From assembly GCA_019894715.1 (NCBI GenBank), contig JAGXOA010000100.1, forward strand, positions 1 to 37,120: a DNA stretch of 37,120 nucleotides. Direction: 5' to 3'. Position numbers and translations under genes: made by a program. Shown here one piece after another: positions 1 to 7,781 of the stretch. Below the pieces are notes generated by a model. It had not been told where the DNA came from, did not search any database, and worked only from the letters and a program-made list of their open reading frames with translations. Within the stretch, counting starts at the first letter, position 1, and each line of letters opens with the position of its first letter. The DNA comes from Promethearchaeota archaeon (GTDB taxonomy: Archaea > Asgardarchaeota > Lokiarchaeia > Sigyniarchaeales > SOKP01).

Positions 1-126
1 TCCTCAGTGAACGAGGAATCATTCCAAATATGATGGAATGGTTTTCTACGATAAACAGGCCAACCCGTAGTAGAAGCGGTTGTGTACTCGTAGGGAGCCA
101 CGGTCTTTAGGCCGTGTGTAGTTCAC
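1..126 (+). mobile_element. Right end of an IS200/IS605-type element with omegaRNA-like fold
   Basis: This GC-richer stretch contains consecutive hairpins: 1-5 with 13-17, 20-25 with 35-40, 44-49 with 70-75, and a terminal 7-bp stem at 99-105/110-116 with a TTTA loop, followed by TGTAGTTCAC. A terminal hairpin built on CGGTCTTTAGGCCG and ending in GTTCAC is characteristic of archaeal and bacterial IS605 tnpB right ends, whose transcript is the omegaRNA (guide RNA) of TnpB. The rest of the element lies off the left edge. The exact end near 126 is inferred. Confidence 0.6.
3..110 (+). CDS. Possible C-terminal tail of TnpB (partial)
   Basis: An open frame of 35 codons enters from the left edge and stops at TAG 108-110, inside the terminal hairpin of the IS end. 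TnpB genes commonly run into their own right end and overlap the omegaRNA, so a tnpB tail is the natural reading. The visible residues (ending TRSRSGCVLVGSHGL) carry none of the RuvC or zinc-ribbon motifs, which would lie further upstream outside the window. Identification rests on position alone. Confidence 0.35.
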   Translation, partial: LSERGIIPNMMEWFSTINRPTRSRSGCVLVGSHGL

Positions 127-222
127 ATTATAGTAAATACATAGAACAAAAATTATTAAAATTCCTTTTTTTTTAGACAGGAATATTTCTTATTTTAAAT
201 AATTGCACGGAGACTATAATTA

Positions 223-354
223 ATGCAACAGAATAAATGGATAAAACTAAAATATATATTGCATAATTATTTAGAGAATGATCTAATAGAAGAGTGCTTG
301 TATAATAATAATAGAAAAAATATAGATATTATCTTTTTAGAAGAATTTATTTAA
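223..354 (+). CDS. Small hypothetical protein, 43 aa
   Basis: An ATG at 223 is preceded by GGAG (209-212) at a normal ribosome-binding spacing and opens 43 codons to TAA at 352-354. The product is charged and mixed in composition (it starts MQQNKWIKLKYILHNYLEND), unlike random AT-rich translation, with no recognised motif, membrane segment or cysteine pair. It lies in the spacer between the IS end and the NYN gene and runs the same way, 27 bases ahead of it, so co-transcription is possible. It could also be a chance frame. No function is proposed. Confidence 0.4.
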   Translation: MQQNKWIKLKYILHNYLENDLIEECLYNNNRKNIDIIFLEEFI

Positions 355-381
355 CTTAGATATTTATAGGACAAATAACAA

Positions 382-894
382 ATGATTTCTAAACAGTTAA
401 AGATTATGATCTTTATAGATAATAGCAATATCTTTAAAGGTTTTAAGAAGTATAATATCAAGGCTGATTATGAAAAACTTAAGTCTATAATTACAGGTAA
501 CCGAAATCTAAAAGGTATATTCTTATATGAAGGAATTGTCTACCCAATCAGTAATGAAAAAAAGAAATGGTATAATGATCTAAATAAAAAAAGCGGTTAT
601 ACTATAAAAGCTAGCTTTGATAAAACAATAAAACACAAAACAATCGAAAAAAAAGTTGATGTCAAAATAGCAATTGATTTGATATCAAACGCTTATGAAA
701 ATAATTACGATATTGCTATTTTAATTTCTGGTGATGGGGATTTTCTTCCAGTAATAAAAAAATTGAAACAGTTAAATAAGAAATTTGAGATATGGGCATT
801 TAGATATTCTTTAGCAAATACAATAAAGGAAGAGGTCGAATCAAATAGTCTTTTCTATTTAGATGATATTTTAAATGATTTAAAATTAGTATAG
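382..894 (+). CDS. NYN-domain (LabA/DUF88-like) putative ribonuclease
   Basis: The 170-aa protein is a single NYN domain, a PIN-like nuclease fold of the LabA/DUF88 family. The acidic metal-binding pattern is visible: FIDNSN near residues 11-16 (Asp13), KKVDVKIAIDL at 90-100 (Asp93, Asp99), and ISGDGDF at 115-121 (Asp118, Asp120). Length and motif order match stand-alone family members, which are metal-dependent RNases or RNA-processing factors; the substrate is not predictable here. There is no signal or membrane segment, so it is cytosolic. It converges tail to tail with the phosphatase gene, ten bases away. The ATG at 382 leaves FIDNSN ten residues from the N-terminus, as is usual. Confidence 0.88.
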   Translation: MISKQLKIMIFIDNSNIFKGFKKYNIKADYEKLKSIITGNRNLKGIFLYEGIVYPISNEKKKWYNDLNKKSGYTIKASFDKTIKHKTIEKKVDVKIAIDLISNAYENNYDIAILISGDGDFLPVIKKLKQLNKKFEIWAFRYSLANTIKEEVESNSLFYLDDILNDLKLV

Positions 895-904
895 GTATTT
901 TAAA

Positions 905-1393
905 TTAATTAAAGTGAGTATTATTAATTTTTATAATTTTTTGAATCATTTTTTCGATATTATCATCAATTAAACTAAGAGTTTTCTTGTAAAAACTAGA
1001 TGAACAATAGTAAGGATCAACAATATCTAGATCTTTTTTAACTCCATTAAATTCTTTCAATGTAAAAATTTTAGATTTAAAGTTATCATCTAAATTATAA
1101 TTATTAAAAATTTCCTCTTTATGGTATACTTCCATTGTAATAATGAGGTCTGCTTCTTCAAGAAGTTTAACAGATACTACTTGAGGTTTAAAATCAGAAT
1201 GATTTATTCCTATTTTATTTAGGTATTCTCTCGATTGAGGTTGCATATATTCAAAAGCATTAAAAAGACCACAACTTCTAATATTTAAATTTATTCCATA
1301 TTTTCTGGTATAATATTTTGCAATATATTCTGCAGCAGGAGATCTAGCTGTATTGCCTGTACACATTATAAGGATGTTTTTAATTTTCTTCAT
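905..1393 (-). CDS. Low-molecular-weight protein tyrosine phosphatase family
   Basis: The 162-aa protein has the family's N-terminal phosphate-binding loop CTGNTARS (Cys11, Arg17; CX5R followed by Ser) directly after a short beta strand, and the downstream general-acid motif DPY at 126-128 (VDPYY). This gives a complete catalytic set. Length is typical for the LMW-PTP/Wzb/arsenate-reductase-like superfamily. The ArsC-type cysteine redox relay is not evident; Cys41 and Cys130 are isolated, so a protein phosphatase is favoured over arsenate reductase. The gene is transcribed alone, diverging from nadB and converging with the NYN gene. The target is unknown: Asgard genomes carry few tyrosine-kinase candidates, and none is visible here. 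Confidence 0.9.
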   Translation of the reverse strand: MKKIKNILIMCTGNTARSPAAEYIAKYYTRKYGINLNIRSCGLFNAFEYMQPQSREYLNKIGINHSDFKPQVVSVKLLEEADLIITMEVYHKEEIFNNYNLDDNFKSKIFTLKEFNGVKKDLDIVDPYYCSSSFYKKTLSLIDDNIEKMIQKIIKINNTHFN

Positions 1394-1522
1394 TGTTCTA
1401 ATAGATACAATAAATCAATTCATTTTTATTTTATCAAAAAAATCATAAAAATAATTAAAAATTAATAATCTTTTAATCATTAGAATATAAAAAAAGGTTC
1501 TAATAAATAAATTGAGATTATT

Positions 1523-3094
1523 TTGAATTTTAAAACTGATGTCTTAATTATTGGAGGAGGCATATCTGGATTATCTTTAGCTATAAAATTGACGGAATTT
1601 AAACCTAATACAAATATTATGGTAATAACCAAACAAGAACTATCTGAATGCAGTACCTTTTATGCTCAAGGTGGTGTAGCTTGTGTTTGGAATAATAATG
1701 ATAGTTTAGAGAAACATGTTCAAGATACATTGGTTGCTGGGGATGGTTTATGTAATGAGAAGGTTGTAAGAAGAATATTATCTGAAGTACCTGCCCGGAT
1801 AAATGAATTAATAGATTGGGGTATTGAATTTTCAAAAGATAAAGATGGGAATTATGATCTTGGACAAGAAGGAGGACATTCAGAACGTAGAATTCTTCAT
1901 GTAGATGATTTAACAGGAAGATTCCTTGAAGAAACACTGATAAAGCAAGTGAAAAAATATGATAATATAGATATAAAAGAACATATGTGTGCAATTAATC
2001 TTTTTGCTAGAGACGTAAAATGCTATGGTGTATATGTACTAGATCAAATTAATAACGTGATTCATAATATATCCGCCAAAGCTACAGTTTTGGCCACAGG
2101 AGGAGCAGGAAAAATATATTTATATACTTCAAATCCTGATGTAGCTTCTGGTGATGGCATTGCAATGGCTTATCGTGCCGGAGCTGTAATTTCAAATATG
2201 GAGTTTTATCAATTCCATCCAACATGTCTTTTTCATCCATTTGCAAAATCATTTCTTATTACTGAAGCTATGCGAGGAGAAGGTGCTATCCTTAAAGATA
2301 TCAGAGGAAACAGATTTATGGAAAAATATCATCCACTAAAAGAATTAGCACCAAGAGATATTGTTTCTAGAGCAATAGATTCAGAATTAAAAAAATCAGG
2401 AGATGATTTTGTATATTTAGACATTTCATCTAAAAGAGATGCAAATTTTATTATAACTCATTTTCCAGGAGTCTATAAAAATTGTTTAGAATTTAATATT
2501 GATATTACAAAAGATTCAATACCCATTGTTCCAGCAGCGCATTATTGTTGTGGTGGAGTTGTGACAGATCTTGAAGGGCGTACTCAAGTTAAAAATCTTT
2601 ATGTACTTGGAGAATCTGCTTGTACTGGGCTTCATGGTGCTAATAGATTAGCAAGTAACTCATTAACAGAAGGTCTTGTTTGTGCTCATAATTGTGCTAA
2701 ATTCCTAAGTCAAGAGTTAGTAAATTTAAATTTAAAAGAATTTAAATCTTGGGAACAAGGTAATGCAATACCTTCTACAGAAGCAGTAATAATTTCTCAG
2801 AATTGGGATGAAATTCGGAGATTTATGCAAAATTATGTAGGAATTGTTAGAACTGACAAAAGACTTCAAAGAGCAAATAAACGAATAAATTTAATTCTTG
2901 ATGAAATTGATAGATATTATTGGGATTTCAAGATCGAAAAAAACCTAGTTGAATTAAGAAATTTAGCAATTGTTGCACAAATTATAATAGTAAGTGCGAT
3001 TTCTCGAAAAGAAAGTCGAGGAATTCATTATAATATTGATCATCCAAAAAAAGTTAAAAAAGCAAGACCTTCCTTTGTAGAAAAACCATGGTAA
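1523..3094 (+). CDS. nadB: L-aspartate oxidase (FAD), NAD biosynthesis
   Basis: Flavoprotein of the succinate dehydrogenase/fumarate reductase superfamily that oxidises L-aspartate to iminoaspartate, the first step of de novo NAD synthesis. The FAD-binding GGGISGLS is at 11-18. YAQGGVA and GGHSERRILH follow, then FYQFHPTC, RGEGAI and LAPRDIVSRAID. The signature GLHGANRLASNSLTEGLV comes after HYCCGGV (His340). A helical C-terminal domain completes 523 aa, full length for NadB rather than for SdhA/FrdA. The only start compatible with the flavin loop is TTG at 1523. nadA and nadC are not adjacent, so the pathway must be completed elsewhere. The preceding bases offer only a weak Shine-Dalgarno (GAGAT). 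Confidence 0.93.
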   Translation: MNFKTDVLIIGGGISGLSLAIKLTEFKPNTNIMVITKQELSECSTFYAQGGVACVWNNNDSLEKHVQDTLVAGDGLCNEKVVRRILSEVPARINELIDWGIEFSKDKDGNYDLGQEGGHSERRILHVDDLTGRFLEETLIKQVKKYDNIDIKEHMCAINLFARDVKCYGVYVLDQINNVIHNISAKATVLATGGAGKIYLYTSNPDVASGDGIAMAYRAGAVISNMEFYQFHPTCLFHPFAKSFLITEAMRGEGAILKDIRGNRFMEKYHPLKELAPRDIVSRAIDSELKKSGDDFVYLDISSKRDANFIITHFPGVYKNCLEFNIDITKDSIPIVPAAHYCCGGVVTDLEGRTQVKNLYVLGESACTGLHGANRLASNSLTEGLVCAHNCAKFLSQELVNLNLKEFKSWEQGNAIPSTEAVIISQNWDEIRRFMQNYVGIVRTDKRLQRANKRINLILDEIDRYYWDFKIEKNLVELRNLAIVAQIIIVSAISRKESRGIHYNIDHPKKVKKARPSFVEKPW

Positions 3095-3235
3095 TTATTA
3101 TATAACTAATAAATTCAATAAAATTGTTGAAAAGTTTAAAAACCAATATTGATTATTCTAAACAATTAAAAACTTATTATTTACTTCTCCTATAAATTCT
3201 GTAATACCACGATATTACATATCAGTGATGAAAAT

Positions 3236-4063
3236 ATGATTTATAAAAACATTAAGAATTTTCAGATAAGGAAGAAAGGGTACACTCTAATATTATCTTT
3301 AGATCGTCCTCCTGTGAATGCCATGAATGAAGAGGTATTTACAGAACTACATAAACTCGTAGAAAATGTAAATACTGATCCAAATATTATTACTGTGATA
3401 ATAACCAGTGCTCTTACTAAGGTCTTTACTGTAGGTGCGGATGTAAAAGAACTCTTGAAAAAATATGGAAGCAAAAGAAAATTGAAAAATGCTATAAATA
3501 ATCTTGATTTGGTTCATGAAACCTATAAATTAATAGAGTCATCTCCAAAGCCATTTATTGTAGCTTTTAGGGGACTCTCTTATGGAGGGGGAATTGAGCT
3601 AGGATGTACTTGTGATATAAGAATTGCATCAAGAGATGCAGTTTTTGCAATGCCAGAAACACGAATTGCTTTTATTCCAGGATATGGGGGTACTCAAAGA
3701 TTACCAAGATTAATAGGTTCTGGCGCAGCAAAAAAGTTTATTTTTAGTGGAGAACCTATGAATGCAATAACTGCTTTGAAAGTTGGTCTGGTTGATGAAA
3801 TTACCCCAAAGAATAAAGAATTAGACCTTGCTATTAAAATAGCAGAATCAATCGCTAAAGGATCACCTCGTTCAACTGCTTTTGCAAAGAGAGCAATAAA
3901 TGAAGGTCGAAATCTTAGCTTGGAGGAAGCACTCGAAAAAGAAAAAGAATTCTTTATTAAAAATCTTAATACTAAAGAATGTTATGAAGGAGTATTTGCT
4001 TTTATTAAGAAGAGAGAACCTAATTTTAAACGTGTAGGAAATCAACATCCAGAGAAAATTTGA
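3236..4063 (+). CDS. Enoyl-CoA hydratase/isomerase (crotonase) family
   Basis: Crotonase-fold acyl-CoA enzyme, 275 aa. The first oxyanion-hole segment is FTVGADVKEL (64-73). The second is GLSYGGGIELG (113-123). Both acid/base glutamates of true hydratases are present: Glu121 in GGGIELG and Glu141 in AMPETRIAFIPGYGGTQRL. Isomerases or dehalogenases usually lose one of them. The product is therefore likely to hydrate a 2-enoyl-CoA to the 3-hydroxyacyl-CoA in beta-oxidation or a butyrate-type pathway. No thiolase, acyl-CoA dehydrogenase or hydroxyacyl-CoA dehydrogenase lies nearby, so the exact pathway is open. ATG 3236 follows GTGATG at a plausible distance. It is a single gene. Confidence 0.92.
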   Translation: MIYKNIKNFQIRKKGYTLILSLDRPPVNAMNEEVFTELHKLVENVNTDPNIITVIITSALTKVFTVGADVKELLKKYGSKRKLKNAINNLDLVHETYKLIESSPKPFIVAFRGLSYGGGIELGCTCDIRIASRDAVFAMPETRIAFIPGYGGTQRLPRLIGSGAAKKFIFSGEPMNAITALKVGLVDEITPKNKELDLAIKIAESIAKGSPRSTAFAKRAINEGRNLSLEEALEKEKEFFIKNLNTKECYEGVFAFIKKREPNFKRVGNQHPEKI

Positions 4064-4245
4064 ATAAATCTTTTCACATCTTTATTTTGCATTATATAAT
4101 AAAAATTGTACTAAAAAAGTTATATATATTTCTTAATTTTTTAGTATAAACAAATAGTTCGAAATGTGCACCTCAAACATTTATATATTACCTAGATTTA
4201 CATTATTATATTGGATATTTTCTGTTTTTGATCAAAAAAAAATAG

Positions 4246-4755
4246 ATGGTGAAAAAAATTCCTAGAGATTATAATAAATGGAATAAAAAAGGCGCAAAAT
4301 TATTTTCAATTAATAAATTTACAGAAGCGATTGAATGTTATAATAAATCCTTAAAATTAAATACATCATATATAAAGGCATGGTATAATAAAGGACTTGC
4401 TTTAGAAGAATTAAAAAGATATCAAGAAGCAATTGATTGCTATAATAAATATTTAGAAATAGACTCCAATGATATTGATACTTGGCATAATAAAGGAAAT
4501 GCATTATATCAACTAGGAAAATATGAAGAAGCAACTCAATGTTTTGATAAGATTTTACAAATAGATGCAAATGATATAGATGCATGGTTGAATAAAGGAA
4601 ATATATTACACAATTTAAAAAGGTATAAAGAAAGTATAGAGAGTTTTGAGAAAGCCTTAGAAATAAATCCTAACCATGTAGAAGCTGAAAAATTAAAAGA
4701 ACTTGCTATAATTAATTCTACATTTAATAAAAGATTAAATAATTATTTTAATTGA
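4246..4755 (+). CDS. Tetratricopeptide (TPR) repeat protein
   Basis: The 169-aa protein consists almost wholly of four consecutive 34-residue TPRs, roughly residues 10-43, 44-77, 78-111 and 112-145, each with the W/LxNKGxxLxxLxxYxEAIxCxxKxLxIxxNxI pattern, then a short polar capping helix. TPR arrays are protein-protein scaffolds. Repeats 2-4 are very similar to each other, which suggests recent internal duplication. There is no signal peptide or membrane helix. It stands alone between AT-rich spacers with no obvious partner. TPR proteins of this compact type are abundant in Asgard genomes; the bound partner cannot be read from sequence. Confidence 0.92.
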   Translation: MVKKIPRDYNKWNKKGAKLFSINKFTEAIECYNKSLKLNTSYIKAWYNKGLALEELKRYQEAIDCYNKYLEIDSNDIDTWHNKGNALYQLGKYEEATQCFDKILQIDANDIDAWLNKGNILHNLKRYKESIESFEKALEINPNHVEAEKLKELAIINSTFNKRLNNYFN

Positions 4756-4962
4756 TAATTATCCCATTTACTTAAAAAATCAAATCAATACTATCGAAAA
4801 TCCTTCTGAAATTTAAATAAATTAATGCAATAGTTAAATTTCATTATTGTATCAAATAAGGAAAAATAGTACAAAATTATATTTTTTATTAATAAAAAAA
4901 CAATAATTTGAAAAGTACACCTCTTATTCCTGAGAAACTTCTTAGTGATATCATAACATATC

Positions 4963-6093
4963 CTAAATATCTAGAACCTTTTTTCTTTCTTTAAGAGAAA
5001 TTATTCTTTTCAATATTTTTTCTTTTTTTTCCTTCCATTCTTTCTTTTTTTCATCATGAGAAATAGGATAATGTACAATATAATTATACAAAAAAAGATT
5101 TTTCAGTAATTTTTCTCCTTTTTTATTACGTGTTAGAATTGTTGAATATCCCTCAGGTGCTCCAGTAGAACCAACACTAATATCAGAATATTTTGAAGTA
5201 AAGTCATTACAAAATAAACAATGTTTTCTTACTGCTGGATCTAAGCTCTTTAAATCTACTTCAAATTTTTGATTATCCCAAGTTTTTATAAAAAACTTTT
5301 CGTCAATAAAAGTTCTTTTTATATCCACAAGCTTAACATTTGTCTCTTTTTCCAATAATTTATATAATTTTTCATAGTGAAAATTTTCAAAACAAAAAAG
5401 ACCAATTATATATTTTATAATATGGGTAGGTAGTTTTTCTAAATATTGCATTTTCTTTATAGCTTTTACTTGACATGGAGTACCCACAAATGCAATCCTT
5501 AGCTTATCAATATCTTGAATATTATTATCTTTCTGAAAATCCTTAGATTTTTTATATAGATTCTTTAAGGGTAATAATTGAGGGGATATAGAATATCGAG
5601 TACCTGCTGATTTTAATAAGTCTTCTCTATTAAAGATGATTAAGGGTATAGGCCTTAAATCTTTTTTAAATGTTGAAACTATAGCTGCATCAATTTTATC
5701 TTTATCAAATAAATATTTCAAAACAGTAGTAACTATTCCTCCATCTTGTCCTACTTTTTTAATTGAATTTATTAATGTTTTAGCTATCGAAATATTAGAT
5801 ATAGGACCTATTTTATCTTCAATTCCTAAAGAAAGATCTAATTTTATTTCTATTTTTCGTGTTTGAGGACAAATAGAGTAACAAACACCACATAGAGTGC
5901 AATTACGTTTAGTCTTATTAGATTTATATTGAGGTATGTTATTTTCCATCTTAATTACATTAAAATCTTGACTTTCACAATATGCTACACATGCACCACA
6001 AGCACAACATAACTCCTTTTTTATTATTTCTTTGTAAAGAGTTGCAAAAACTTCAGTAATTTTTTTATTCTTTTTAAATTCTTTCTGACTCAT
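4963..6093 (-). CDS. FrhB/FpoF-like F420-dependent iron-sulfur flavoprotein
   Basis: The 376-aa protein has two N-terminal [4Fe-4S] ferredoxin motifs, Cys29/32/35/39 and Cys65/68/71/75. An FrhB/FdhB-type flavin and F420 domain follows: QDGGIVTTVLKYL near 115-130, SAGTRYSISPQL, FVGTPCQVKAI, and the C-terminal HCLFCNDFTSKYSDISVGSTGAPEGYSTI. Proteins of this type pass electrons between reduced coenzyme F420 and ferredoxin or a partner oxidoreductase (FrhB, FpoF, FdhB and related sulfite-reductase-like proteins). No FrhA/FrhG hydrogenase, FdhA or Fpo genes are adjacent, so it is an orphan beta-like subunit. The reaction is uncertain: F420H2:ferredoxin oxidoreductase or a partner-specific subunit. 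It implies F420 use by the host. Confidence 0.88.
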   Translation of the reverse strand: MSQKEFKKNKKITEVFATLYKEIIKKELCCACGACVAYCESQDFNVIKMENNIPQYKSNKTKRNCTLCGVCYSICPQTRKIEIKLDLSLGIEDKIGPISNISIAKTLINSIKKVGQDGGIVTTVLKYLFDKDKIDAAIVSTFKKDLRPIPLIIFNREDLLKSAGTRYSISPQLLPLKNLYKKSKDFQKDNNIQDIDKLRIAFVGTPCQVKAIKKMQYLEKLPTHIIKYIIGLFCFENFHYEKLYKLLEKETNVKLVDIKRTFIDEKFFIKTWDNQKFEVDLKSLDPAVRKHCLFCNDFTSKYSDISVGSTGAPEGYSTILTRNKKGEKLLKNLFLYNYIVHYPISHDEKKKEWKEKKEKILKRIISLKERKKVLDI

Positions 6094-6173
6094 ATTTAGA
6101 ACTCATTGTTTATAAAATCAAGATTAAATATTTATGATGTTTATTTGAGAATATTTAAGAATTCTTATTTATT

Positions 6174-6296
6174 TTATTTTTTATTCACAATATTTAACTT
6201 TGGAGGGTTGTCCATAGTTTCTAAAATTCTATACAAATCTGGACCTTGAGGGGTAATGTTTATTTTTCGTTCCTGGAAGTGATGGGTGATATGCAT
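6174..6296 (-). CDS. Small hypothetical protein, 40 aa
   Basis: An ATG at 6296 opens 40 codons to TAA at 6174-6176. The translated end (ITPQGPDLYRILETMDNPPK) reads like authentic coding sequence rather than AT-rich noise. It lies one frame away from, and overlaps, the C-terminal part of the reading frame at 6229-6402. It may therefore be a separate small gene or the true C-terminus of that gene after a frameshift. No family is recognised. Confidence 0.35.
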   Translation of the reverse strand: MHITHHFQERKINITPQGPDLYRILETMDNPPKLNIVNKK

Positions 6297-6402
6297 GTGA
6301 AATGTTTATTATTCTGGCGTCTGGGTTTGCTTCTTGAAATTCCCTTACACGTGTTTCAACACTTGAAAAGGAGATTCTTCCATGTCTTTTTATTTTTATT
6401 AT
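6229..6402 (-). pseudogene. Small reading frame lacking a standard start, possible frameshifted gene
   Basis: Downstream of the 74-aa gene, a frame of about 57 codons reads FSSVETRVREFQEANPDARI, clearly protein-like. It has no ATG, GTG or TTG. The only initiation candidates are the ATA codons at 6402-6400 and 6399-6397, spaced after AGAGGA (6414-6409). The layout (amphipathic helix followed by a 'PDARIINIS' strand) resembles the neighbouring 74-aa product (helix, then NVEIVAMSQS). The end may continue in the frame of the 40-aa gene. It is either a decayed paralogue or a gene with a rare start codon. Confidence 0.4.
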
Positions 6403-6420
6403 TTTATTTCCTCTTATTTT

Positions 6421-6645
6421 TTATTCTTTCCAAATTAATGTTATTGCTAACATTGGTCTAGTTTTAAATGCATCCTTGGATGGATCTATTGTTGATTGAG
6501 ACATAGCTACAATCTCAACATTTTCATGTTCTTTAAAAAACTTAAAAAGTGCTTTATCTATTTCGTCTATTGGTTTTATAAAAACTGATGATGTTATCAT
6601 AGAGTATATTTTTTCTGTATGCTTTTTAAATATATTTAATATCAT
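6421..6645 (-). CDS. Small hypothetical protein, 74 aa (helix-strand fold)
   Basis: The ATG at 6645 gives a 74-aa product; a second ATG sixteen codons in is an alternative start. The second half runs helix (IDEIDKALFKFFKEHE), strand (NVEIVAMSQS), loop, strand (MLAITLIWKE). That arrangement is reminiscent of the small Cse60-like proteins found in firmicutes and mobile elements, but the resemblance is structural impression only. It is followed on the same strand by the related-looking frame at 6229-6402, with 18 bases between. It belongs to the GC-richer island of small genes. No enzymatic residues are evident. Confidence 0.6.
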   Translation of the reverse strand: MILNIFKKHTEKIYSMITSSVFIKPIDEIDKALFKFFKEHENVEIVAMSQSTIDPSKDAFKTRPMLAITLIWKE

Positions 6646-6853
6646 GTTAATATTGATTTGAATTGTGATATATAATCCAAATTGAGAAAAAAAAGCTTTA
6701 AATAGACTTTTTTTATAGATATGTTAAAAGTAGAAGCGGATTATATAAATCAAACATTTTTATTCTCATAATTAAACTGTTGTCATTCTCATTTTTAGTG
6801 CAAACTCGCTACATAAAATAACTGCTTTTACCTTATATATACTTCTTCTATGG

Positions 6854-7072
6854 GTGTTAATAGCGTCCTCAAAAATGACCGAAGATATACCACAAACGGC
6901 TGCGATTAGCAGCTGGTTAGAAAGTATTGGCTATGAAGATAAAGGGGATAAGCTAAAGTTCACTACGTTAACAAGTTCTAATGGGTTCTCTTATGCTGGT
7001 GAGTGGAATGGATTCCCGTTTAGTGTGTTTAAAAGAATGGCTATGGCTGGTAGTAAGGGACGCATATTATAA
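6854..7072 (+). CDS. Hypothetical protein, about 72 aa, GTG start
   Basis: The frame opens at GTG 6854 (first internal ATG at codon 8) and ends at TAA 7070-7072. The product (for example TAAISSWLESIGYEDKGDKL) has balanced residue and codon use, unlike chance frames in this DNA. A TATA-like CTTATATATAC at 6832-6842 sits very close to the start, so the transcript would be leaderless or nearly so, or begin at the internal ATG. No membrane segment or known domain is seen. It converges with the minus-strand 110-aa gene 12 bases away. It may be a remnant of a larger mobile-element gene. Confidence 0.5.
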   Translation: MLIASSKMTEDIPQTAAISSWLESIGYEDKGDKLKFTTLTSSNGFSYAGEWNGFPFSVFKRMAMAGSKGRIL

Positions 7073-7084
7073 AGTTGGATAAAC

Positions 7085-7417
7085 TTAGACATTCATCCTA
7101 CTTGATTTGACCCGAAAGTTGCGTCCTCGGGGATTAACTGGTGGAAGGTCTACCACCAGATCTGTTATACTATTATACTGTTCTATAATTTCTTTAACCC
7201 GGTTCTCAATATTTTCAGCAGAATTTTCATGCATATCGATTACTACATCACACACGGGACATTTTCCACTAATACCTACTCTTTCTAGTATATGACCACA
7301 TATGCTATGGAATTTACTTGTTCCTTCTTTTCTTACTAATACAAGCTTTACATCCTTTTCTAATGCTAAATTAAAGGCTAAGAGTTCTTTTGCAACCAAT
7401 TCAATATGGTCGGGCAT
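7085..7417 (-). CDS. Hypothetical small zinc-finger-like protein, 110 aa
   Basis: The 110-aa product has a Cys/His cluster: Cys40-Gly-His42 and Cys53-Pro-Val-Cys56 (CGH...GKCPVC), consistent with a structural zinc site between an alpha/beta N-terminal part (VKLVLVRKEGTSKFHSI) and an acidic helix (residues 62-82). The frame is open for 18 further codons upstream (to a stop at 7472-7474), reading KDTRGGLAKAISS before the ATG, with no ribosome site at the ATG. The true start could be non-ATG, or the gene could be a 5'-truncated copy. Base composition is richer in G+C than the neighbours. No family is recognised. Confidence 0.6.
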   Translation of the reverse strand: MPDHIELVAKELLAFNLALEKDVKLVLVRKEGTSKFHSICGHILERVGISGKCPVCDVVIDMHENSAENIENRVKEIIEQYNSITDLVVDLPPVNPRGRNFRVKSSRMNV

Positions 7418-7516
7418 ACTTGAGATTGCTTTGGCAAGCCCACCCCGTGTATCTTTGTATCGTGTGAAGTGTTAGTAGACAATCCAATCCTGTATTATGT
7501 ATAAATTGAAAGATTT

Positions 7517-7624
7517 TTGGAAAAGGAAATAATAGAAAATCTACCTCTTAATATGTTTAATTTACAAGAAAGATATGGAATGAAGATTCTGAAACTTAAT
7601 AAAAGAAGATTAGGAATAGAATAA
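7517..7624 (+). pseudogene. Possible C-terminal gene fragment, 35 codons
   Basis: From TTG 7517 a frame reads EKEIIENLPLNMFNLQERYG and ends with a basic tail (KLNKRRLGIE) at TAA 7622-7624. It looks like the end of a charged helical or DNA-binding protein, but an in-frame stop lies just upstream and no good start is present. It is probably a remnant at the right border of the small-gene island (7418-7781). The rest of that spacer shows nothing but AT-rich DNA and the promoter region of the Snf2 gene. Confidence 0.25.
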
Positions 7625-7781
7625 TTAAATTTCTTTTTAGAATTATTAATACTTTTTTTTTCATTATAAAATTAATAAATAGAAAGGATTACATTCATTT
7701 CTAATAAAATCTTTAATATTTCTAAACAATAAGAAATAAAAACAAATAATTTGAGTAATAATTATTTATTAAAATCCTATT

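Noticed and set aside
1617-1994. Minus-strand frame of 125 codons inside nadB
   Set aside because: Lies wholly within a confidently identified gene, with His/Leu/Tyr-rich low-complexity translation typical of an antisense shadow.
4148-4923. Similar 24-base blocks on both sides of the TPR gene (ending in CACCTC, 18/24 matches)
   Set aside because: Match is weak for AT-rich DNA and lacks extension; no insertion boundaries fit. Treated as chance similarity or promoter-like sequence.
6246-6461. Plus-strand frame of 71 codons rich in Phe and Leu
   Set aside because: It is antisense to the better minus-strand frames at 6174-6402; the hydrophobic run is only the complement of an A-rich stretch.
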